From: Balanoglossus misakiensis
Taxonomy: Eukaryota > Hemichordata
Length of the DNA stretch: 64,000 nucleotides
Reading direction: 5' to 3'
Assembly (NCBI GenBank): GCA_040954595.2
Contig: CM082592.2
Coordinates: forward strand, 5,704,001 to 5,768,000
The notes beneath the pieces are model-generated. The model made no database searches. It saw nothing but the letters and a program-made list of their open reading frames with translations, and was not told where the DNA came from. The stretch's first letter is position 1. Each line of letters opens with the position of its first letter. Both the position numbers and the translations under genes were made by a program. Shown in pieces: positions 53,601-64,000 of the stretch.

Positions 53601-56600
53601 TTAACAAAAATCATGGGTTATAGCCCATGAAAATCATCCAAAAATGACAATTTTTCGACTTTCCGAGATATCAAAATTTCTTCATTTTTTCACAAAAATC
53701 ATGGGTTATAGCCCATGAAAATCATCCAAAAATGACAATTTTTCGACTTTCCGAGATATCAAAATTTCTTCATTTTTACACAAAAATCATGGGTTATAGC
53801 CCATGAAAATCATCCAAAAATGACAATTTTTCGACTTTCCGAGATATCAAAATTTCTTCATTTTTTGACAAAAATCATGGGTTATAGCCCATGAAAATCA
53901 TCCAAAAATGACAATTTTTCGACTTTCCGAGATATCAAAATTTCTTCATTTTTTCACAAAAATCATGGGTTATAGCCCATGAAAATCATCCAAAAATGAC
54001 AATTTTTCGACTTTCCGAGATATCAAAATTTCTTCATTTTTTCACAAAAATCATGGGTTATAGCCCATGAAAATCATCCAAAAATGACAATTTTTCGACT
54101 TTCCGAGATATCAAAATTTCTTCATTTTTTCACAAAAATCATGGGTTATAGCCATGAAAATCATCCAAAAATGACAATTTTTCGACTTTCCGAGATATCA
54201 AAATTTCTTCATTTTTTCACAAAAATCATGGGTTATAGCCCATGAAAATCATCCAAAAATGACAATTTTTCGACTTTCCGAGATATCAAAATTTCTTCAT
54301 TTTTTGACAAAAATCATGGGTTATAGCCCATGAAAATCATCCAAAAATGACAATTTTTCGACTTTCCGAGATATCAAAATTTCTTCATTTTTTCACAAAA
54401 ATCATGGGTTATAGCCCATGAAAATCATCCAAAAATGACAATTTTTCGACTTTCCGAGATATCAAAATTTCTTCATTTTTTCACAAAAATCATGGGTTAT
54501 AGCCCATGAAAATCATCCAAAAATGACAATTTTTCGACTTTCCGAGATATCAAAATTTCTTCATTTTTTCACAAAAATCATGGGTTATAGCCCATGAAAA
54601 TCATCCAAAAATGACAATTTTTCGACTTTCCGAGATATCAAAATTTCTTCATTTTTTGACAAAAATCATGGGTTATAGCCCATGAAAATCATCCAAAAAT
54701 GACAATTTTTCGACTTTCCGAGATATCAAAATTTCTTCATTTTTTTCACAAAAATCATGGGTTATAGCCCATGAAAATCATCCAAAAATGACAATTTTTC
54801 GACTTTCCGAGATATCAAAATTTCTTCATTTTTTCACAAAAATCATGGGTTATAGCCCATGAAAATCATCCAAAAATGACAATTTTTCGACTTTCCGAGA
54901 TATCAAAATTTCTTCATTTTTTCACAAAAATCATGGGTTATAGCCCATGAAAATCATCCAAAAATGACAATTTTTCGACTTTCCGAGATATCAAAATTTC
55001 TTCATTTTTTGACAAAAATCATGGGTTATAGCCCATGAAAATCATCCAAAAATGACAATTTTTCGACTTTCCGAGATATCAAAATTTCTTCATTTTTTGA
55101 CAAAAATCATGGGTTATAGCCCATGAAAATCATCCAAAAATGACAATTTTTCGACTTTCCGAGATATGAAAATTTCTTCATTTTTTCACAAAAATCATGG
55201 GTTATAGCCCATGAAAATCATCCAAAAATGACAATTTTTCGACTTTCCGAGATATCAAAATTTCTTCATTTTTTGACAAAAATCATGGGTTATAGCCCAT
55301 GAAAATCATCCAAAAATGACAATTTTTCGACTTTCCGAGATATCAAAATTTCTTCATTTTTTGACAAAAATCATGGGTTATAGCCCATGAAAATCATCCA
55401 AAAATGACAATTTTTCGACTTTCCGAGATATCAAAATTTCTTCATTTTTCACAAAAATCATGGGTTATAGCCCATGAAAATCATCCAAAATTGACAATTT
55501 TTCGACTTTCCGAGATATCAAAATTTCTTCATTTTTTCACAAAAATCATGGGTTATAGCCCATGAAAATCATCCAAAAATGACAATATCAAAATTTCTTC
55601 ATTTTTTCACAAAAATCATGGGTTATAGCCCATGAAAATCATCCAAAAATGACAATTTTTCGACTTTCCGAGATATCAAAATTTCTTCATTTTTTCACAA
55701 AAATCATGGGTTATAGCCCATGAAAATCATCCAAAAATGACAATTTTTCGACTTTCCGAGATATCAAAATTTCTTATTTTTTGACAAAAATCATGGGTTA
55801 TAGCCCATGAAAATCATCAAAAATGACAATTTTTCGACTTTCCGAGATATCAAAATTTCTTCATTTTTTCACAAAAATCATGGGTTATAGCCCATGAAAA
55901 TCATCCAAAAATGACAATTTTTCGACTTTCCGAGATATCAAAATTTCTTCATTTTTTCACAAAAATCATGGGTTATAGCCCATGAAAATCATCCAAAAAT
56001 GACAATTTTTCGACTTTCCGAGATATCAAAATTTCTTCATTTTTTCACAAAAATCATGGGTTATAGCCCATGAAAATCATCCAAAAATGACAATTTTTCG
56101 ACTTTCCGAGATATCAAAATTTCTTCATTTTTTGACAAAAATCATGGGTTATAGCCCATGAAAATCATCCAAAAATGACAATTTTTCGACTTTCCGAGAT
56201 ATCAAAATTTCTTCATTTTTTGACAAAAATCATGGGTTATAGCCCATGAAAATCATCCAAAAATGACAATTTTTCGACTTTCCGAGATATCAAAATTTCT
56301 TCATTTTTTGACAAAAATCATGGGTTATAGCCCATGAAAATCATCCAAAAATGACAATTTTTCGACTTTCCGAGATATCAAAATTTCTTCATTTTTTGAC
56401 AAAAATCATGGGTTATAGCCCATGAAAATCATCCAAAAATGACAATTTTTCGACTTTCCGAGATATCAAAATTTCTTCATTTTTTGACAAAAATCATGGG
56501 TTATAGCCCATGAAAATCATCCAAAAATGACAATTTTTCGACTTTCCGAGATATGAAAATTTCTTCATTTTTTCACAAAAATCATGGGTTATAGCCCATG

Positions 56601-59600
56601 AAAATCATCCAAAAATGACAATTTTTCGACTTTCCGAGATATCAAAATTTCTTCATTTTTTCACAAAAATCATGGGTTATAGCCCATGAAAATCATCCAA
56701 AAATGACAATTTTTCGACTTTCCGAGATATCAAAATTTCTTCATTTTTTCACAAAAATCATGGGTTATAGCCCATGAAAATCATCCAAAAATGACAATTT
56801 TTCGACTTTCCGAGATATCAAAATTTCTTCATTTTTTCACAAAAATCATGGGTTATAGCCCATGAAAATCATCCAAAAATGACAATTTTTCGACTTTCCG
56901 AGATATCAAAATTTCTTCATTTTTTCACAAAAATCATGGGTTATAGCCCATGAAAATCATCCAAAAATGACAATTTTTCGACTTTCCGAGATATCAAAAT
57001 TTCTTCATTTTTTGACAAAAATCATGGGTTATAGCCCATGAAAATCATCCAAAAATGACAATTTTTCGACTTTCCGAGATATCAAAATTTCTTCATTTTT
57101 TGACAAAAATCATGGGTTATAGCCCATGAAAATCATCCAAAAATGACAATTTTTCGACTTTCCGAGATATCAAAATTTCTTCATTTTTTGACAAAAATCA
57201 TGGGTTATAGCCCATGAAAATCATCCAAAAATGACAATTTTTCGACTTTCCGAGATATCAAAATTTCTTCATTTTTTAACAAAAATCATGGGTTATAGCC
57301 CATGAAAATCATCCAAAAATGACAATTTTTCGACTTTCCGAGATATCAAAATTTCTTCATTTTTTTCACAAAAATCATGGGTTATAGCCCATGAAAATCA
57401 TCCAAAAATGACAATTTTTCGACTTTCCGAGATATCAAAATTTCTTCATTTTTTCACAAAAATCATGGGTTATAGCCCATGAAAATCATCCAAAAATGAC
57501 AATTTTTCGACTTTCCGAGATATCAAAATTTCTTCATTTTTTGACAAAAATCATGGGTTATAGCCCATGAAAATCATCCAAAAATGACAATTTTTCGACT
57601 TTCCGAGATATCAAAATTTCTTCATTTTATGACAAAAATCATGGGTTATAGCCCATGAAAATCATCCAAAAATGACAATTTTTCGACTTTCCGAGATATC
57701 AAAATTTCTTCATATTTTGACAAAAATCATGGGTTATAGCCCATGAAAATCATCCAAAAATGACAATTTTTCGACTTTCCGAGATATCAAAATTTCTTCA
57801 TTTTTTAACAAAAATCATGGGTTATAGCCCATGAAAATCATCCAAAAATGACAATTTTTCGACTTTCCGAGATATCAAAATTTCTTCATTTTTTCACAAA
57901 AATCATGGGTTATAGCCCATGAAAATCATCCAAAAATGACAATTTTTCGACTTTCCGAGATATCAAAATTTCTTCATTTTTACACAAAAATCATGGGTTA
58001 TAGCCCATGAAAATCATCCAAAAATGACAATTTTTCGACTTTCCGAGATATCAAAATTTCTTCATTTTTTGACAAAAATCATGGGTTATAGCCCATGAAA
58101 ATCATCCAAAAATGACAATTTTTCGACTTTCCGAGATATCAAAATTTCTTCATTTTTTCACAAAAATCATGGGTTATAGCCCATGAAAATCATCCAAAAA
58201 TGACAATTTTTCGACTTTCCGAGATATCAAAATTTCTTCATTTTTTCACAAAAATCATGGGTTATAGCCCATGAAAATCATCCAAAAAATGACAATATCA
58301 AAATTTCTTCATTTTTTCACAAAAATCATGGGTTATAGCCCATGAAAATCATCCAAAAATGACAATTTTTCGACTTTCCGAGATATCAAAATTTCTTCAT
58401 TTTTTCACAAAAATCATGGGTTATAGCCCATGAAAATCATCCAAAAATGACAATTTTTCGACTTTCCGAGATATCAAAATTTCTTATTTTTTGACAAAAA
58501 TCATGGGTTATAGCCCATGAAAATCATCCAAAAATGACAATTTTTCGACTTTCCGAGATATCAAAATTTCTTCATTTTTTCACAAAAATCATGGGTTATA
58601 GCCCATGAAAATCATCCAAAAATGACAATTTTTCGACTTTCCGAGATATCAAAATTTCTTCATTTTTTCACAAAAATCATGGGTTATAGCCCATGAAAAT
58701 CATCCAAAAATGACAATTTTTCGACTTTCCGAGATATCAAAATTTCTTCATTTTTTCACAAAAATCATGGGTTATAGCCCATGAAAATCATCCAAAAATG
58801 ACAATTTTTCGACTTTCCGAGATATCAAAATTTCTTCATTTTTTGACAAAAATCATGGGTTATAGCCCATGAAAATCATCCAAAAATGACAATTTTTCGA
58901 CTTTCCGAGATATCAAAATTTCTTCATTTTTTCACAAAAATCATGGGTTATAGCCCATGAAAATCATCCAAAAATGACAATTTTTCGACTTTCCGAGATA
59001 TCAAAATTTCTTCATTTTTTCACAAAAATCATGGGTTATAGCCCATGAAAATCATCCAAAAATGACAATTTTTCGACTTTCCGAGATATCAAAATTTCTT
59101 CATTTTTTCACAAAAATCATGGGTTATAGCCCATGAAAATCATCCAAAAATGACAATTTTTCGACTTTCCGAGATATCAAAATTTCTTCATTTTTTGACA
59201 AAAATCATGGGTTATAGCCCATGAAAATCATCCAAAAATGACAATTTTTCGACTTTCCGAGATATCAAAATTTCTTCATTTTTTGACAAAAATCATGGGT
59301 TATAGCCCATGAAAATCATCCAAAAATGACAATTTTTCGACTTTCCGAGATATGAAAATTTCTTCATTTTTTCACAAAAATCATGGGTTATAGCCCATGA
59401 AAATCATCCAAAAATGACAATTTTTCGACTTTCCGAGATATCAAAATTTCTTCATTTTTTGACAAAAATCATGGGTTATAGCCCATGAAAATCATCCAAA
59501 AATGACAATTTTTCGACTTTCCGAGATATCAAAATTTCTTCATTTTTTGACAAAAATCATGGGTTATAGCCCATGAAAATCATCCAAAAATGACAATTTT

Positions 59601-62600
59601 TCGACTTTCCGAGATATCAAAATTTCTTCATTTTTTCACAAAAATCATGGGTTATAGCCCATGAAAATCATCCAAAATTGACAATTTTTCGACTTTCCGA
59701 GATATCAAAATTTCTTCATTTTTTCACAAAAATCATGGGTTATAGCCCATGAAAATCATCCAAAAATGACAATATCAAAATTTCTTCATTTTTTCACAAA
59801 AATCATGGGTTATAGCCCATGAAAATCATCCAAAAATGACAATTTTTCGACTTTCCGAGATATCAAAATTTCTTCATTTTTTCACAAAAATCATGGGTTA
59901 TAGCCCATGAAAATCATCCAAAAATGACAATTTTTCGACTTTCCGAGATATCAAAATTTCTTATTTTTTGACAAAAATCATGGGTTATAGCCCATGAAAA
60001 TCATCCAAAAATGACAATTTTTCGACTTTCCGAGATATCAAAATTTCTTCATTTTTTCACAAAAATCATGGGTTATAGCCCATGAAAATCATCCAAAAAT
60101 GACAATTTTTCGACTTTCCGAGATATCAAAATTTCTTCATTTTTCACAAAAATCATGGGTTATAGCCCATGAAAATCATCCAAAAATGACAATTTTTCGA
60201 CTTTCCGAGATATCAAAATTTCTTCATTTTTTCACAAAAATCATGGGTTATAGCCCATGAAAATCATCCAAAAATGACAATTTTTCGACTTTCCGAGATA
60301 TCAAAATTTCTTCATTTTTTGACAAAAATCATGGGTTATAGCCCATGAAAATCATCCAAAAATGACAATTTTTCGACTTTCCGAGATATCAAAATTTCTT
60401 CATTTTTTGACAAAAATCATGGGTTATAGCCCATGAAAATCATCCAAAAATGACAATTTTTCGACTTTCCGAGATATCAAAATTTCTTCATTTTTTGACA
60501 AAAATCATGGGTTATAGCCCATGAAAATCATCCAAAAATGACAATTTTTCGACTTTCCGAGATATCAAAATTTCTTCATTTTTTGACAAAAATCATGGGT
60601 TATAGCCCATGAAAATCATCCAAAAATGACAATTTTTCGACTTTCCGAGATATCAAAATTTCTTCATTTTTTGACAAAAATCATGGGTTATAGCCCATGA
60701 AAATCATCCAAAAATGACAATTTTTCGACTTTCCGAGATATGAAAATTTCTTCATTTTTTCACAAAAATCATGGGTTATAGCCCATGAAAATCATCCAAA
60801 AATGACAATTTTTCGACTTTCCGAGATATCAAAATTTCTTCATTTTTTTCACAAAAATCATGGGTTATAGCCCATGAAAATCATCCAAAAATGACAATTT
60901 TTCGACTTTCCGAGATATCAAAATTTCTTCATTTTTTTCACAAAAATCATGGGTTATAGCCCATGAAAATCATCCAAAAATGACAATTTTTCGACTTTCC
61001 GAGATATCAAAATTTCTTCATTTTTTCACAAAAATCATGGGTTATAGCCCATGAAAATCATCCAAAAATGACAATTTTTCGACTTTCCGAGATATCAAAA
61101 TTTCTTCATTTTTTCACAAAAATCATGGGTTATAGCCCATGAAAATCATCCAAAAATGACAATTTTTCGACTTTCCGAGATATCAAAATTTCTTCATTTT
61201 TTGACAAAAATCATGGGTTATAGCCCATGAAAATCATCCAAAAATGACAATTTTTCGACTTTCCGAGATATCAAAATTTCTTCATTTTTTGACAAAAATC
61301 ATGGGTTATAGCCCATGAAAATCATCCAAAAATGACAATTTTTCGACTTTCCGAGATATCAAAATTTCTTCATTTTTTGACAAAAATCATGGGTTATAGC
61401 CCATGAAAATCATCCAAAAATGACAATTTTTCGACTTTCCGAGATATCAAAATTTCTTCATTTTTTGACAAAAATCATGGGTTATAGCCCATGAAAATCA
61501 TCCAAAAATGACAATTTTTCGACTTTCCGAGATATCAAAATTTCTTCATTTTTTGACAAAAATCATGGGTTATAGCCCATGAAAATCATCCAAAAATGAC
61601 AATTTTTCGACTTTCCGAGATATCAAAATTTCTTCATTTTTTGACAAAAATCATGGGTTATAGCCCATGAAAATCATCCAAAAATGACAATTTTTCGACT
61701 TTCCGAGATATCAAAATTTCTTCATTTTTTACAAAAATCATGGGTTATAGCCCATGAAAATCATCCAAAAATGACAATTTTTCGACTTTCCGAGATATCA
61801 AAATTTCTTCATTTTTTGACAAAAATCATGGGTTATAGCCCATGAAAATCATCCAAAAATGACAATTTTTCGACTTTCCGAGATATCAAAATTTCTTCAT
61901 TTTTTGACAAAAATCATGGGTTATAGCCCATGAAAATCATCCAAAAATGACAATTTTTCGACTTTCCGAGATATCAAAATTTCTTCATTTTTCACAAACA
62001 TCATGGGTTATAGCCCATGAAAATCATCCAAAAATGACAATTTTTCGACTTTCCGAGATATCAAAATTTCTTCATTTTTTGACAAAAATCATGGGTTATA
62101 GCCCATGAAAATCATCCAAAAATGACAATTTTTCGACTTTCCGAGATATCAAAATTTCTTCATTTTTTGACAAAAATCATGGGTTATAGCCCATGAAAAT
62201 CATCCAAAAATGACAATTTTTCGACTTTCCGAGATATCAAAATTTCTTCATTTTTTGACAAAAATCATGGGTTATAGCCCATGAAAATCATCCAAAAATG
62301 ACAATTTTTCGACTTTCCGAGATATCAAAATTTCTTCATTTTTTGACAAAAATCATGGGTTATAGCCCATGAAAATCATCCAAAAATGACAATTTTTCGA
62401 CTTTCCGAGATATCAAAATTTCTTCATTTTTTGACAAAAATCATGGGTTATAGCCCATGAAAATCATCCAAAAATGACAATTTTTCGACTTTCCGAGATA
62501 TCAAAATTTCTTCATTTTTTGACAAAAATCATGGGTTATAGCCCATGAAAATCATCCAAAAATGACAATTTTTCGACTTTCCGAGATATCAAAATTTCTT

Positions 62601-64000
62601 CATTTTTTGTCAAAAATCATGGGTTATAGCCCATGAAAATCATCCAAAAATGACAATTTTTCGACTTTCCGAGATATCAAAATTTCTTCATTTTTTGACA
62701 AAAATCATGGGTTATAGCCCATGAAAATCATCCAAAAATGACAATTTTTCGACTTTCCGAGATATCAAAATTTCTTCATTTTTTCACAAAAATCATGGGT
62801 TATAGCCCATGAAAATCATCCAAAAATGACAATTTTTCGACTTTCCGAGATATCAAAATTTCTTCATTTTTTCACAAAAATCATGGGTTATAGCCCATGA
62901 AAATCATCCAAAAATGACAATTTTTCGACTTTCCGAGATATCAAAATTTCTTCATTTTTTCACAAAAATCATGGGTTATAGCCCATGAAAATCATCCAAA
63001 AATGACAATTTTTCGACTTTCCGAGATATCAAAATTTCTTCATTTTTTGACAAACATCATGGGTTATAGCCCATGAAAATCATCCAAAATTGACAATTTT
63101 TCGACTTTCCGAGATATCAAAATTTCTTCATTTTTTCACAAAAATCATGGGTTATAGCCCATGAAAATCATCCAAAAATGACAATATCAAAATTTCTTCA
63201 TTTTTTTCACAAAAATCATGGGTTATAGCCCATGAAAATCATCCAAAAATGACAATTTTTCGACTTTCCGAGATATCAAAATTTCTTCATTTTTTCACAA
63301 AAATCATGGGTTATAGCCCATGAAAATCATCCAAAAATGACAATTTTTCGACTTTCCGAGATATCAAAATTTCTTATTTTTTGACAAAAATCATGGGTTA
63401 TAGCCCATGAAAATCATCCAAAAATGACAATTTTTCGACTTTCCGAGATATCAAAATTTCTTCATTTTTTCACAAAAATCATGGGTTATAGCCCATGAAA
63501 ATCATCCAAAAATGACAATTTTTCGACTTTCCGAGATATCAAAATTTCTTCATTTTTTCACAAAAATCATGGGTTATAGCCCATGAAAATCATCCAAAAA
63601 TGACAATTTTTCGACTTTCCGAGATATCAAAATTTCTTCATTTTTTCACAAAAATCATGGGTTATAGCCCATGAAAATCATCCAAAAATGACAATTTTTC
63701 GACTTTCCGAGATATCAAAATTTCTTCATTTTTTTGACAAAAATCATGGGTTTATAGCCCATGAAAATCATCCAAAAATGACAATTTTTCGACTTTCCGA
63801 GATATCAAAATTTCTTCATTTTTTGACAAAATCATGGGTTATAGCCCTGAAAATCATCCAAAAATGACAATTTTTCGACTTTCCGAGATATCAAAATTTC
63901 TTCATTTTTTGACAAAAATCATGGGTTATAGCCCATGAAAATCATCCAAAAATGACAATTTTTCGACTTTCCGAGATATCAAAATTTCTTCATTTTTTGA
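47695..64000 (+). repeat. 88-bp satellite array (about 185 monomers, runs off the window)
   Basis: Head-to-tail monomers of 88 bp (successive ATGGGTTATAGC positions 52380, 52468, 52556). The monomer is AT-rich and reads ATGGGTTATAGCCCATG, AAAATCATCCAAAAATGAC, AATTTTTCGACTTTCC, GAGATATCAAAATTTC, TTCATTTTTTGACAAAAATC. Copies from 52308 on are nearly identical, differing at a G/C switch (TTTTTTGAC or TTTTTTCAC) and a few private variants. Copies from about 48760 to 52207 carry many one-base indels. There is no coding capacity. The size, homogeneity and higher-order order fit a pericentromeric, centromeric or subtelomeric satellite. Confidence 0.98.
52208..52307. other. assembly gap, 100 N
   Basis: Exactly 100 N inside the satellite, the conventional symbol for a gap of unknown size. 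Copy number across it cannot be inferred, and reading frames through it are meaningless. Confidence 0.99.

Noticed and set aside
47695-64000. CRISPR-like array
   Set aside because: The repeats are contiguous 88-bp monomers without unique spacers or cas genes, in a eukaryotic genome; it is a satellite.

Overview
The window is metazoan nuclear DNA. Genes are split by short GT-AG introns (about 170 to 700 bp), there is a U1 snRNA gene and a long satellite array, and two genes are built from serial Notch-type EGF exons. The EGF-CUB-EGF(n) layout of the first EGF gene is that of sea-urchin fibropellins, so I suspect a marine invertebrate deuterostome (cephalochordate, hemichordate or echinoderm). 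The sequence alone does not settle the species.

Layout. 1-1.9 kb: probable 3' end and polyadenylation region of an unseen upstream gene. 2.26-5.87 kb (+): a complete nine-exon NCBP3 gene (519 aa), followed by a short inverted-repeat element. 7.08-7.24 kb (-): a 164-nt U1 snRNA gene with a 3'-box-like signal. 7.53-7.75 kb (+): an orphan exon-like stretch. 8.73-10.96 kb (-): an uninterrupted 743-codon otopetrin-type proton-channel gene whose central cytoplasmic loop is a tandem duplication rich in tyrosine motifs. 11.26-11.70 kb: a large foldback element whose left arm carries a (CT)n expansion.

13.38-26.78 kb (+): EGF gene A has 34 exons: signal peptide, EGF, CUB, 30 more EGF exons (one frame-broken) and a 101-nt membrane-tail exon. 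28.50-45.41 kb (+): EGF gene B has 39 exons: signal peptide, 38 EGF domains in 37 exons and another 101-nt membrane-tail exon. The two lie head to tail and look like paralogues. Every internal intron I could place is phase 1. With the broken exon omitted, spliced lengths are exact multiples of three (1353 aa for A, 1569 aa for B). Both products are predicted to be secreted, cysteine-rich rods held at the outer cell surface by a C-terminal hydrophobic tail.

47.7-64 kb: a tandem satellite with an 88-bp monomer, about 185 copies, interrupted by a 100-N assembly gap. The monomer contains three dyads, including a 20-bp near-palindrome. Monomer variants recur in the same order about 4.2 kb apart, which indicates a higher-order repeat. 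The array runs off the right edge of the window. Its left edge decays into divergent related sequence and a (GGGGA)n tract.
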